DNA of 64,000 bases. It comes from an uncultured Alphaproteobacteria bacterium. GTDB taxonomy: Bacteria; Pseudomonadota; Alphaproteobacteria; Methylaequorales; Methylaequoraceae. The position numbers and the translations under genes are program-made. This document shows, piece by piece, positions 8,309-17,185 of this stretch. Location: contig CACCPY010000004.1 in the NCBI GenBank assembly GCA_902547955.1, positions 1-64,000 on the forward strand, given 5' to 3'. The notes beneath the pieces were generated by a model, which saw only the letters and a list, made by a program, of their open reading frames with translations, ran no database searches and was not told the DNA's origin. How positions within the stretch are numbered: position 1 is the stretch's first letter; each line of letters begins with the position of its first letter.

Positions 8309-8953
8309 TTATTTTAAATATGACATTATTTTTCTAGATTGATAACCTAATCTTTGAGTATTAAAAACTGGTTCTTCACATATATATTCAGTTAATCTTG
8401 TTCTTTGATCAAATACCCTTGTATTCCATTTTAATTTTGAACTTGCATTGACAAATTTTTGATTTTTTTGATCAACCTTATCCTTTCTCAATTTTCTGAG
8501 TTCTTTTGAAGCACTCCCAATCGCTTTTCTCAATGATTCCTGTCTGTCAACGAACTTAATTATACCTTCGTATTGTCGGTTTCTTCTATCTTTTGCCTTT
8601 TGATATAACCCTGCAAACAAAAAAGTGAGCTTATCTTTTTGCTCGGCTTTTCTAACCAAACCGAAATAAGTGTATTTCTTTGCAAATTCTTCAATTAATT
8701 TAACACCGTTTTCTTCTTTTAAGACAGGATCTGATAACTTATTAACATATTCTATTACATCATCATCTTTCCACCAATCTTTAAGTGCAGAGTCTATTGA
8801 GGGACCTTGCCATATTGAACTAAGATTTAATTTAGGATTATAGACCTGGTCACATGGCCATTTTTTTGGGGATTTTTCAGGTGGTGCTGACTTAGCAGTA
8901 AATGAAAAAAAAATTAGATTTAAAAATATAAACAAACGTATTTTGATTGACAT
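8309..8953 (-). CDS. Secreted protein of unknown function at the end of the quinoprotein ABC operon
   Basis: A 214-residue protein with a clear signal peptide (residues 1-22, cleaving near SAAPP). The mature part is mostly helical and strongly charged, with many Lys/Arg in its second half (around residues 120-170). It has one cysteine near each end, in KWPCDQ and in YICEEP, which could form a disulfide tying the ends together. I do not recognise a characterised family. It is the last gene of a leftward unit (ped-type ABC genes, cupredoxin-like protein, then this gene, 18 bp apart), so a periplasmic role with the quinoprotein-linked transporter is inferred. Confidence 0.75.
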   Translation of the reverse strand: MSIKIRLFIFLNLIFFSFTAKSAPPEKSPKKWPCDQVYNPKLNLSSIWQGPSIDSALKDWWKDDDVIEYVNKLSDPVLKEENGVKLIEEFAKKYTYFGLVRKAEQKDKLTFLFAGLYQKAKDRRNRQYEGIIKFVDRQESLRKAIGSASKELRKLRKDKVDQKNQKFVNASSKLKWNTRVFDQRTRLTEYICEEPVFNTQRLGYQSRKIMSYLK

Positions 8954-8971
8954 GATTTTCTCCTTGATAAA

Positions 8972-9388
8972 TTATTTAACTATGAACTCTCCAACCATTC
9001 CTTTACTTTGTAGACCTTCGATTTCAAATTCGTATTTTCCTGGTCTAATGGGAACAAACTTAATTTCAATCTCACCCTCTCTTTCAAATTCTATTTCGTT
9101 TAAAATAGATGTGTCAATTTCAATTCCCTCTACTTCAATATTTCTTATCCAAACATTTCTAAAAAAGTCTTCGGCCTCAAACTCGTATTCCTTGAATCCC
9201 ATGCTAGATATCTCTAACCTGTAAGCCTTTCCAGTTTCTAGCTCAAAAACTTTTTGAGACATATCATAGTCGCTTTTATCAGAACCCAATTTTAACTCTA
9301 ACTTTTTTGCTCTTATTGCAAGATCTCCTTTTGCTAGAATTGATGTATTAAAAGCAAAAACAAATAAAAGTATTATCACCTTAACCAT
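8972..9388 (-). CDS. Secreted cupredoxin-like protein lacking copper ligands
   Basis: A 138-residue exported protein with a signal peptide through residue 19. The C-terminal part follows the cupredoxin pattern: beta strands, then KFVPIRPGKYEFEIEG and SKGMVGEFIV, which aligns with the F-x-P-x-x-x-G-x-Y-x-F-x-C-x-x-H-x-x-x-M end of copper proteins. The protein has no His and no Cys anywhere, so it cannot form a type 1 copper site. It is rich in Glu and Asp. It starts at the base where the upstream ABC permease stops, so it is coupled to the transporter genes. It may be a structural or accessory protein, or bind another ion; both are inference. Confidence 0.75.
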   Translation of the reverse strand: MVKVIILLFVFAFNTSILAKGDLAIRAKKLELKLGSDKSDYDMSQKVFELETGKAYRLEISSMGFKEYEFEAEDFFRNVWIRNIEVEGIEIDTSILNEIEFEREGEIEIKFVPIRPGKYEFEIEGLQSKGMVGEFIVK

Positions 9389-10191
9389 TATTTTCCTCCT
9401 TTTTTCTGAAGATTTCCTCTTCCAGGATCGTATCCAATTATTGAAAGGAATAAAAAGATTATTGTGAATACAATAATACCTATTCCATACTCAAGGTTTA
9501 TTTGAGAATATAATGAAAATCTTATTGATTCAACAGCATAAGTAAAAGGATTGTAAAAACACACATAGTATAACCACTCACTTGTTTCTTCAATCTTCCA
9601 TAAAGGGTAAAGAGCTGACGAAGCAAAAAACATTGGAAAAATAACAAAATTCATAACGCCTGCAAAATTTTCAAGTTGTTTAATTGCCGAAGATAAAAAC
9701 ATTCCAAGTGCTCCTAACATCAGCCCAGAAACAACAAGTGCAGGAAGGATCGTTATATATCCTGAAATTGGTGGAATGATACCCCACAATGATGCGATTA
9801 TAAGAAATGCATATACTTGAAGAATTGAAACAAAAACACCAGCAAATAATTTTGAACACAACAAAAACCACCTTGGGATTGGACTAACCAACATTGTTTT
9901 CATACTTCCCATTTCTCTATCGTAAACCATAGACAAGGAACTTTGCATTCCATTAAATAATTGTATCATTGCAATAAGACCGGGGGCTATATAAACCTCA
10001 TATGGAATGTAGGTTTCATATGGAGGAATTATTGCGACGCCTAAAACAGATCTGAAACCTGCTGCAAATATACCTAGCCATACCAAAGGTCTTACTAATG
10101 CTGAAAAAAATCTTTCTTTTTGATGAACAAACCTTAAAGCCTCTCTCAACACAATACCTTTAAAACATCTAAAGTATATAATCAATTTCAT
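9388..10191 (-). CDS. pedC: ABC-2 type permease of the PQQ-alcohol-dehydrogenase-associated transporter (PedC-like)
   Basis: A 267-residue inner-membrane protein with about six hydrophobic segments and the ABC-2 permease motif region (PLVWLGIFAAGF, later NPFTYAVESIRF). It overlaps the ATPase gene by 4 bases. Permeases of this subgroup occur with PQQ-dependent alcohol dehydrogenases; in Pseudomonas putida the PedA1A2BC system has been linked to growth with low lanthanide. Direction of transport and substrate are not established; ABC-2 permeases are usually exporters. Together with the next three genes it forms a full system. Confidence 0.85.
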   Translation of the reverse strand: MKLIIYFRCFKGIVLREALRFVHQKERFFSALVRPLVWLGIFAAGFRSVLGVAIIPPYETYIPYEVYIAPGLIAMIQLFNGMQSSLSMVYDREMGSMKTMLVSPIPRWFLLCSKLFAGVFVSILQVYAFLIIASLWGIIPPISGYITILPALVVSGLMLGALGMFLSSAIKQLENFAGVMNFVIFPMFFASSALYPLWKIEETSEWLYYVCFYNPFTYAVESIRFSLYSQINLEYGIGIIVFTIIFLFLSIIGYDPGRGNLQKKGGK

Positions 10192-10919
10192 GTCTTTATT
10201 CCCACTAGCTTGTTAAATGCCTCTCTAATATTTTTTTGTTTTGTTTTTTTAATCACCTTGGATACATCACCTGATTCAATAATCTTGCCATCGTGTATAA
10301 TAACTACTTTTTCTCCTTTATCAATTTCATCTATTAAATGTGTTGCCCATAGTACAGCCAGATCTCCTTTTTTACAAAGTGCTTTTACATGTTTAAGAAT
10401 CATCTGCCTAGAACCTATATCCAACCCCACAGTTGGTTCATCAAGAAGAAGTAACTTAGGTCTATGCAGAAGTGATCTTGCAATTTCTACCCTTCTTCTC
10501 TGACCTCCAGAAAGTGAACGTACTTTACTTTTTAGTTTATCATTTAGGTCTATTCTTCCAATTTCTTCAGATATTCTTGAACTAGCATCTACTGTACTTA
10601 TACCATGTAATGCCGAGTGATAATGCAGGTTTTCTTCAACGCTGAGATCTAAATCTAGTGTCGGTTGTTGAAAAACAACTCCAATGTTTTTTAGTGCATT
10701 AGAGGAGTTTTCTCTGACATTGAAGTTATGAATTTTTATTGATCCAGTATTGTTGTTGTAAAGTCTGGTAATAAGAGAATATAGAGTTGTTTTTCCTGCT
10801 CCGTTCAATCCAAGTAAAACAGTGAAATCACCAGGGTTAATATTTATACTAACTTTATCCAGAGCTTTGAACTCTCCGAATTTATGTGTTACATTTTTTA
10901 TTTCAAGAGCAGCATGCAT
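10188..10919 (-). CDS. pedB: ABC transporter ATPase of the PQQ-alcohol-dehydrogenase-associated system (PedB-like)
   Basis: A 243-residue nucleotide-binding protein powering the adjacent permease. Walker A is GLNGAGKTT, the signature is LSGGQRRRVE, Walker B is LLLLDEPTVGLD and the switch His is in WATHLID. The subgroup is the one repeatedly found beside quinoprotein alcohol dehydrogenases. It lies 23 bp after the beta-propeller gene and overlaps the permease start by 4 bases. Confidence 0.88.
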   Translation of the reverse strand: MHAALEIKNVTHKFGEFKALDKVSININPGDFTVLLGLNGAGKTTLYSLITRLYNNNTGSIKIHNFNVRENSSNALKNIGVVFQQPTLDLDLSVEENLHYHSALHGISTVDASSRISEEIGRIDLNDKLKSKVRSLSGGQRRRVEIARSLLHRPKLLLLDEPTVGLDIGSRQMILKHVKALCKKGDLAVLWATHLIDEIDKGEKVVIIHDGKIIESGDVSKVIKKTKQKNIREAFNKLVGIKT

Positions 10920-10942
10920 AGCTTGTTGATTTTGATCGAAAT

Positions 10943-11908
10943 CTAGGATTCTGGACTAATTACAACGCCCCAAGGAAAACGACCAACCTTTACAGATTTT
11001 TTTACTTTTAATTTCTCGACATCTATTATAGAAACATCGTTGCTTACGCCGTTCGTGCTTAGTAATGTTTTTTCATCCGGTGTCAAGGCCATTTGCCAAA
11101 CTCTTTGTCCGACAAGTAAGTATTTGATGACTTTTTTTGTATTCTGGTCGATAACTGCAATTCTGTTAGCTGGACCTAAGGCTACAAAAGTGTATTTTCC
11201 GTCTTTGGTGTGTCTAATACCAACGGGCTGAACGCTCTCTTCGTTAACACCTGGAATTTCAAAACCAATTGTATGTGTAACCTGTTTATTTAATGGATCG
11301 ATTACCTTAACAGTACCTCCAATCTCTGCGGACACCCAAACCTCTTTATCATTTGGAGTAAACATTGCAACTCTTGGTCTTGCGTCAACTAAAACGTTCT
11401 CTAAAATTTCTAGATTACTGGTATTAATAAAATGCGCCATATTCGTGGTTTCTGATGTATTCACAAGCAAGGATCCATCATTTGTAAGACCCATACCTTC
11501 AGGTTCAACTCCCACAGGGATATCGTCGATGATCATTTTATCGTTCATATCAACAACAGTCACCATTGCATCGTCTTCATTCGCGATGTAAAGAGTGTCA
11601 TCCTCAGGTGACAAAATGAAGAGTTCAGGATCTGGTCCAGATGGTAAATAATATTTAAGTTTTAAGGTTTCAGCTTCACGAACTTCTACCCTATCGTCGT
11701 CTGAAGCACATATGAGAACTAATTTGCCGTCCTTGGACATAATAATGCCTCTTGGTCTTTGACCAACCTCAACCGTTCTTACGACCTTTTTTTTATCAAT
11801 GTCGATCACACTAACGGTGTTGTCTTTTTCATTAGTTATGTAGGCAAGATTAGCAAAGGAGGAATTTGCATATAAAATGAGAATAAAACTGATTATAAAA
11901 TTAAACAT
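10943..11908 (-). CDS. Secreted beta-propeller protein of the PQQ-linked ABC system (PedA2-like)
   Basis: A 321-residue exported protein with a signal peptide (residues 1-19) and about seven YVTN/NHL-type repeats, each close to the pattern VSVIDIDKKKVVRTVEVGQRP. It matches the PQQ-dependent-catabolism-associated propeller family, which has no PQQ-binding residues itself. It probably acts in the periplasm as a binding or scaffold subunit of the ABC system. It lies between the substrate-binding gene and the ATPase gene, the same order as in Pseudomonas ped clusters. Confidence 0.85.
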   Translation of the reverse strand: MFNFIISFILILYANSSFANLAYITNEKDNTVSVIDIDKKKVVRTVEVGQRPRGIIMSKDGKLVLICASDDDRVEVREAETLKLKYYLPSGPDPELFILSPEDDTLYIANEDDAMVTVVDMNDKMIIDDIPVGVEPEGMGLTNDGSLLVNTSETTNMAHFINTSNLEILENVLVDARPRVAMFTPNDKEVWVSAEIGGTVKVIDPLNKQVTHTIGFEIPGVNEESVQPVGIRHTKDGKYTFVALGPANRIAVIDQNTKKVIKYLLVGQRVWQMALTPDEKTLLSTNGVSNDVSIIDVEKLKVKKSVKVGRFPWGVVISPES

Positions 11909-11929
11909 ACGTATAATGTATTAAAAATT

Positions 11930-13201
11930 TTAAAATTTACAAGTAGATTCAGGTTGATCTTTACCCATGGTGTCTAACTCACTCACAGGATGAATGTAAC
12001 CTTCTTGAGGCGAAACTGAGACCATAGACCTTGGTGCGGCAAGAAGAATTGGTTGTCTTAATTGACCATTCCAGGATCTAAAAGACACCTTAACACCTTT
12101 GTATGCACCTAGGCCAAACTTTTCCCCAAATAAATATTCTTTTATTTTAGAGATATCATTACTATTAGTTCTTGTTATTGCTTCACCAATTGAACGAACA
12201 GCTGTCCATGCATGATAATCGACCTCTGTCATCCATCTTCCACTTTCTCTTCTAAATCTATTCTGCATTTGAGTAGCACCCCATTGTTCGTGTGTCCTGT
12301 GCCAAGAAGTTGGTTTCAAACCTTGGGTTCCCACTATCGGACGAGGGTCCCAAGTTCGGTAGGACAGATATTCACCAAACTCCCCTTTTTCATCAGCAAC
12401 TACCAAAACATCATATTTTTCACCTTTTGTAAAAATAGGAACTTCCTTACCTGCCGTTCTTCTGAGATCTGCTGTAAAATCCCAAATCTTTTCTTTTTTT
12501 ATTTTTATATTAAATTTTTTAGCTGATTTTTTTAGAGCATCAGCATATTCTTTATCATTTGCATCTGGTCCCGTTACCAAAAACCATTTATTCCACTTTT
12601 TTTTAACCAAATATTGTGTCAATGCATCTGATAACATTGAATAACTTGGTGGTATATGGAAGAGATTGTTTTTGCATTTATCATTGCGAAGAGAATCAGA
12701 CTTAGACCTTACATTGAAAATTATTACATCTTTGGAACTGCTATTATCGTATAGAGATTGGATTTCTTTTTCATTCAAATCAACAACAAAGATTTTGTTC
12801 CCAGAATTTATCAATTTTTGATATTCCTCTATAAGGTTTTCTTTAATTAATACTCTATGGAATTCTGCCTTATAATCATGCCCCACAAATCTTCCGGTGG
12901 TTAAGTTATCCTCTATGGCTAACTTAACGCCATAAAAACCCTCATCATCTAGAATTGGATCGAGATTCGAAAGTACTGGTGGCGTTTTTCTTTCTTTACT
13001 TAAAAAAATAATTTTTGAAGAAATAATAATCTCTTTAGAAAACTTTTTTTTCCCCCTTTTTTCTCTTTCTTTCAGTCTTTCTGAATCTGCTTTTTTTCTT
13101 TCTTCTAACTGTTTAATTGAAAGTTCTCTAGATTCTGAGATATTTAAGAAAAAGAATGGTGATAATAAAAAAATAATTATAAAAAAAAACTTTGCTCTCA
13201 T
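11930..13201 (-). CDS. ABC transporter substrate-binding protein, PQQ-dependent alcohol dehydrogenase system (PedA1-like)
   Basis: A 423-residue exported protein of the periplasmic binding protein type 1 (Leu/Ile/Val-binding) fold. A signal peptide precedes a Lys/Arg/Glu-rich linker at about residues 30-60. The core holds the strand-loop patterns DDEGFYGVKLAIEDN, KWFLVTGPDAND and DVLVVADEKGEFGEYL, and a conserved C-terminal WDPRPIVGTQGL and YHAWTAVRSIGEA. It heads the leftward transcription unit. The ligand is unknown; alcohol, aldehyde or a metal-related compound are all possible from context. Only 52 bp separate its start from that of metZ, so the two promoters are tightly packed. Confidence 0.85.
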   Translation of the reverse strand: MRAKFFFIIIFLLSPFFFLNISESRELSIKQLEERKKADSERLKEREKRGKKKFSKEIIISSKIIFLSKERKTPPVLSNLDPILDDEGFYGVKLAIEDNLTTGRFVGHDYKAEFHRVLIKENLIEEYQKLINSGNKIFVVDLNEKEIQSLYDNSSSKDVIIFNVRSKSDSLRNDKCKNNLFHIPPSYSMLSDALTQYLVKKKWNKWFLVTGPDANDKEYADALKKSAKKFNIKIKKEKIWDFTADLRRTAGKEVPIFTKGEKYDVLVVADEKGEFGEYLSYRTWDPRPIVGTQGLKPTSWHRTHEQWGATQMQNRFRRESGRWMTEVDYHAWTAVRSIGEAITRTNSNDISKIKEYLFGEKFGLGAYKGVKVSFRSWNGQLRQPILLAAPRSMVSVSPQEGYIHPVSELDTMGKDQPESTCKF

Positions 13202-13253
13202 ATTCTTTATTACTATAAATAAATTTTACTAAATGTTAACCGAAAAGATTTTG

Positions 13254-14450
13254 ATGAAAAATAAAAATAATTTAACAAATTTAGTTAGGGGTGGAATTAA
13301 TAGAACCAGCTTCTCTGAGACAAGTGAATCAATTTTTTTAACTTCAGGCTTCGTTTACGATACTGCTGAGGAAGCGGAAAAAAGCTTTAAAGAAGAAAAA
13401 GAGAGATTCATGTATTCAAGATTTGGTAACCCGACAGTCGACACATTTCAAAAAAGGATGGCTTCTTTAGAGGGGGCAGAGGCTTGTTGGGCGACCTCTT
13501 CTGGTATGTCAGCATTATTTACAATTTTAATGTCCTATTTAAAAAAGGGAGACCGAGTAGTCTCAAGCAAAGCACTTTTTGGCAGCTGTCACTACATAAT
13601 TACAGAAATCTTACCTAAATTTGGAATTGAAATTGAACTAGTTGACGGATCAGACTTAAATCAATGGGAAAGTGCACTTAAAAAAAAAACACAAATAGCT
13701 TTTTTCGAGACCCCCTCCAACCCTTGTCTTGAGATAGTGGACATCAAAAGTGTATCAAAGTTAGCTCATAAAAGTGGAGCAAAAGTTGTTGTAGATAACG
13801 TTTTCGCAACACCTACTTTACAAAAACCTCTTGAATTAGGTGCGGACATTATAATGTATTCCGCAACTAAACATATTGATGGTCAAGGTAGAGTTTTAGG
13901 AGGAGCAATTTTAAGTGATGAAGATTTTTGCAAAAATATAGTTAAACCTTTTATCAGAAATACTGGGCCATCAATGAGTCCATTTAACGCTTGGGTGCTA
14001 CTTAAAGGCCTTGAGACCTTAGATTTAAGAGTCAAGAAACAGGTTGAAAATACTAAGGAAGTATTAAAGTTTCTTAAAAAAAATAAAAATATAAAAAAAA
14101 TTTATTATCCTTTTGATGAAAATTTTGATCAATATAAATTGGCAAAAAAACAAATGAAAGATGGAGGCACGATTTTAAGTTTTGAGTTATTATCAAAAAA
14201 AAAGTTAGAAAAAAGGACCGCCTTCAAATTTTTAAATAACTTAAACTTAATTGATATTTCGAATAATTTAGGAGATTCCAAAACCTTAATAACACACCCA
14301 TATACAACAACTCATCACAGACTTTCAAAAAATGAAAAAAATGAATTAGGAATAAGTGAAAATATGGTGAGACTTTCTGTTGGATTAGAGGGAGTTGATG
14401 ATATAATTAATGATATGGATTCTGCAATCAAAAAGGCATACGCAAAATGA
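13254..14450 (+). CDS. metZ: MetZ, O-succinylhomoserine sulfhydrylase
   Basis: PLP enzyme of the Cys/Met metabolism family that makes homocysteine from O-succinylhomoserine and sulfide, so methionine synthesis can bypass cystathionine. It is 398 residues from ATG 13254; an in-frame ATG at 13233 would add 7 residues, but the family usually begins about 14 residues before the RGG motif, so I prefer the later start. The PLP lysine is K206 in SATKHIDGQGR; the phosphate-binding SSGMSA and YSRFGNPT motifs are intact. It overlaps apaG by 4 bases, and metZ-apaG is a common alphaproteobacterial pair. Confidence 0.9.
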   Translation: MKNKNNLTNLVRGGINRTSFSETSESIFLTSGFVYDTAEEAEKSFKEEKERFMYSRFGNPTVDTFQKRMASLEGAEACWATSSGMSALFTILMSYLKKGDRVVSSKALFGSCHYIITEILPKFGIEIELVDGSDLNQWESALKKKTQIAFFETPSNPCLEIVDIKSVSKLAHKSGAKVVVDNVFATPTLQKPLELGADIIMYSATKHIDGQGRVLGGAILSDEDFCKNIVKPFIRNTGPSMSPFNAWVLLKGLETLDLRVKKQVENTKEVLKFLKKNKNIKKIYYPFDENFDQYKLAKKQMKDGGTILSFELLSKKKLEKRTAFKFLNNLNLIDISNNLGDSKTLITHPYTTTHHRLSKNEKNELGISENMVRLSVGLEGVDDIINDMDSAIKKAYAK

Positions 14451-14830
14451 ACAAAAAAAAAATATTAATTTTAGTTGAACCAATATATCTTGAGGATCAC
14501 TCTGACCCATCAGAAGATACATATCTATGGGCTTATAAAGTTAAAATAAAAAACAACAGTAAGGAATCAATAAAATTACTAAGTAGACATTGGAAAATTT
14601 TTGATTCTAACGGAAACCACAAAGAGGTGAGAGGAAAAGGTGTTGTTGGTGAACAACCAATCATTCAACCGGGAGATGAATTCGAATATACTAGCGGAAC
14701 ACCACTTAAAACTAGCTCAGGTTTAATGCACGGAAGTTATCAAATGCAAGATTTCAAAGGAAAGATGTTTGAAGTTCTTATACCGCCTTTCTCATTAGAT
14801 ATTCCAGATAATGAGAAAAAATTTAACTAA
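14447..14830 (+). CDS. apaG: ApaG family protein
   Basis: A 127-residue protein made of one ApaG domain, a fibronectin-III-like beta sandwich. Family motifs are WAYKVKIKNNS, LLSRHWKI, GVVGEQPIIQPGDEFEYTSG and GSYQM. Mutants of the Salmonella gene (corD) affect Co2+/Mg2+ efflux, and ApaG-like domains occur in F-box proteins; the biochemical role is not fixed. Its start overlaps the metZ stop (ATGA) and trkH follows after 3 bases, so all three are likely co-transcribed. Confidence 0.93.
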   Translation: MNKKKILILVEPIYLEDHSDPSEDTYLWAYKVKIKNNSKESIKLLSRHWKIFDSNGNHKEVRGKGVVGEQPIIQPGDEFEYTSGTPLKTSSGLMHGSYQMQDFKGKMFEVLIPPFSLDIPDNEKKFN

Positions 14831-14833
14831 ATT

Positions 14834-16282
14834 ATGGATAATCTTAAATCCTCTTTATTTGTAATTGGGAATTTATTAGTTTTTTTTTCTATTTATTCTC
14901 TGATCCCAGGACTCTACGATTATTATTTAAATGGCTCTGACTGGGTTGTCTTCTTTGTAATATCAATTGTATGCCTTTTTACTGGATTGAATATTTCTTT
15001 TACATTTAAAAATAAAAATAAAGATGTTGAAGTTTTATCCGCCTTTCTTTTAACTCTTTTATCTTGGCTGATTCTCACACTTATAGGTGCCTTCCCGTTT
15101 TACATAGGGACCCCAAATTTATCTTTTATAAACTCTTTTTTTGAATCAATGTCAGGCCTAACCACAACAGGAGCAACTGTAATAAGAGATCTTGATAGCA
15201 CCTCAAGTTCAATTTTGCTTTGGAGAGCAATGCTTCAATGGCTTGGAGGCATTGGGATAATTGTAATAGCAATTGCAATTTTTCCAATTTTAAAAATTGG
15301 AGGAATGCAACTCTTTCAAACTGAATTTAGTTCGAAGGAAGAGAAAGTTTTACCTAGAACCACAAAAATTGCTGGAGCAATTGGTATGATTTATTTCGCA
15401 CTGACAATCTTATGTAGTTTTTTTCTGTACTCAAGTGGATTGAATATTTTTGATAGCTTAGCTCACGGTATGACAATTATCGCAACAGGCGGATTTTCAA
15501 CTAAAAATATGTCCATAGGATTTTTTGACTCTTTATATACAGAGATTATAACAATGGTTTTTATGATAATTTCTTCATTACCTTTTATTCTAATTTTTCA
15601 TTGTCTAAGAAATAATCTCTCAGATTTATTTAAAAACTCGCAGGTTCAGTTTTTTCTGGTTTTTCTTTTTTTAGTTGTTTGTATAGTCACATCATGGCTT
15701 ACCAAGTACTATGAAGTTGACTACTTTCAAGCTTTAAGAATTTCCTCTTTTGCAGTAATATCTATTGCAACGGGAAGTGGTTTTAGCACATATGATTTCA
15801 GTACTTGGGGAACTTTCACAACCTTACTTTTCTTATTTATCATGCTTATTGGTGGGTGCTCTGGCTCATCTAGTTGTGGCTTAAAGATTTTTAGAATACA
15901 GATATTAATAAAATCATCGCTAAACTTAATAAAAAAAATAATTCAACCTAGAGGAATTTTTATTCCCACCTATAATTCTAGAGAAATAAACGAAGATATT
16001 TTAAATTCTGTAACTGGTTATTTTTTTCTTTATTTATTAATTTTTGGGGTGTTAACCTTAATACTTTCATTTGATGGTCAAGACACATTAACAGCACTCT
16101 CAGGAGCAGCTGCTGCAATAGCCAATGTTGGGCCAGGTTTAAATGAAATTATTGGTCCAGCCAAAAATTATTATGAAATAAGTTCTTTTTCAAAATTCTT
16201 TTTGTGTTTAGGAATGTTAATTGGGCGACTTGAATTATTTCCGATTTTAATTTTACTATCGCCTCAGCTTTGGAAAAGATAA
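14834..16282 (+). CDS. trkH: TrkH-family potassium uptake protein
   Basis: A 482-residue membrane protein with about ten to twelve hydrophobic segments, of the Trk/Ktr K+ channel-like transporter family. The four pore-loop repeats are visible, for example SGLTTTGATV, ATGGFSTKN, IATGSGFSTYD and AAIANVGPGL, carrying the conserved Gly of the selectivity filter. It needs a cytoplasmic TrkA regulator, which is not in the window. It is the third gene after metZ and apaG and ends 6 bp before the convergent argF end. Confidence 0.93.
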   Translation: MDNLKSSLFVIGNLLVFFSIYSLIPGLYDYYLNGSDWVVFFVISIVCLFTGLNISFTFKNKNKDVEVLSAFLLTLLSWLILTLIGAFPFYIGTPNLSFINSFFESMSGLTTTGATVIRDLDSTSSSILLWRAMLQWLGGIGIIVIAIAIFPILKIGGMQLFQTEFSSKEEKVLPRTTKIAGAIGMIYFALTILCSFFLYSSGLNIFDSLAHGMTIIATGGFSTKNMSIGFFDSLYTEIITMVFMIISSLPFILIFHCLRNNLSDLFKNSQVQFFLVFLFLVVCIVTSWLTKYYEVDYFQALRISSFAVISIATGSGFSTYDFSTWGTFTTLLFLFIMLIGGCSGSSSCGLKIFRIQILIKSSLNLIKKIIQPRGIFIPTYNSREINEDILNSVTGYFFLYLLIFGVLTLILSFDGQDTLTALSGAAAAIANVGPGLNEIIGPAKNYYEISSFSKFFLCLGMLIGRLELFPILILLSPQLWKR

Positions 16283-16288
16283 TTTTGA

Positions 16289-17185
16289 TTACTTTAAACA
16301 CCAAAATAAAATTGACTGGTGAGCATAAAGTCTGTTTTGCGCCTCATTCCATACTAAGGAATTTTTGCCATCAATTATCTCGTCTGTTATCTCGTTTCCA
16401 CGATGAGCTGGTAAACAATGTAGGATTAGAGATTTTCTTTGGGTTTTATTTAACAAAGATGAATTTATTTGAAATTTTTTGAATTTTTTTAGAGTATCAT
16501 CTTGTTTATTCATACCCATCGATTCCCATGTATCCGTAATTAAAACATCCGCCCCTAAAATTGCTTCCTCAGGGTTTTCGTATAGTTTAACTGTATTTTT
16601 TTTTACTTTATCTAAAACCTGTTTCTTAGGGAAAAAACCCTTTGGGCAAGAAATATTAAGATTAAAATCGTAATGTTTACATGAATGTATCCACGAATTA
16701 CAGACATTGTTTCCGTCACCTAACCAACAAAGACTAATTTTGTTAATATCTTTGAAGTTTTCCTCTAAAGTCATTAGATCAGCAATTATTTGACATGGAT
16801 GGCTCTGATTAGTTAAACCATTAATTATAGGTACATTTGAAGACTTTGATATTTCGTAAAGTTTTTTTTCGTCTGAACCTCGATACATAATTATATCTAC
16901 GTATCTGCTAAGTACTTTAATTGTATCGTTTAATGATTCACCCCTAGCAAGTTGAGTATCATTCTGATCAAGAATTACTACATCACCATTTATAGTTTTC
17001 ATTCCAACCTCAAATGAAACTCTCGTCCTTGTAGAGGGTTTTTCAAAAATCATTGCCAGAATTTTTTTTTTTTTTAGAGTAAACTTCCCATAGTTTTTTT
17101 TTAATCTATGACTTTCAGAAACAATTTCATGCATATCACTTTGTGATAACTCATGTAAGTTTAAAAAATGTCTAATTTTCTTCAT
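16289..17185 (-). CDS. argF: ArgF, ornithine carbamoyltransferase
   Basis: Makes citrulline from ornithine and carbamoyl phosphate. The 298-residue protein carries the carbamoyl-phosphate site FEKPSTRTRVSFE, the ornithine-side motifs HPCQIIADL and DTWESMG, and the catalytic HCLPAHRG near the end. Length is typical. It overlaps the end of argD by 14 bases, giving an argD-argF unit usual in alphaproteobacteria. Confidence 0.96.
   Translation of the reverse strand: MKKIRHFLNLHELSQSDMHEIVSESHRLKKNYGKFTLKKKKILAMIFEKPSTRTRVSFEVGMKTINGDVVILDQNDTQLARGESLNDTIKVLSRYVDIIMYRGSDEKKLYEISKSSNVPIINGLTNQSHPCQIIADLMTLEENFKDINKISLCWLGDGNNVCNSWIHSCKHYDFNLNISCPKGFFPKKQVLDKVKKNTVKLYENPEEAILGADVLITDTWESMGMNKQDDTLKKFKKFQINSSLLNKTQRKSLILHCLPAHRGNEITDEIIDGKNSLVWNEAQNRLYAHQSILFWCLK

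Noticed and set aside
13201-13254. Possible SAM-responsive riboswitch before metZ
   Set aside because: A TTAACCG stretch recalls SAM-II elements, but the gap is only about 52 bp, and the stems and pseudoknot partner expected after it are missing.
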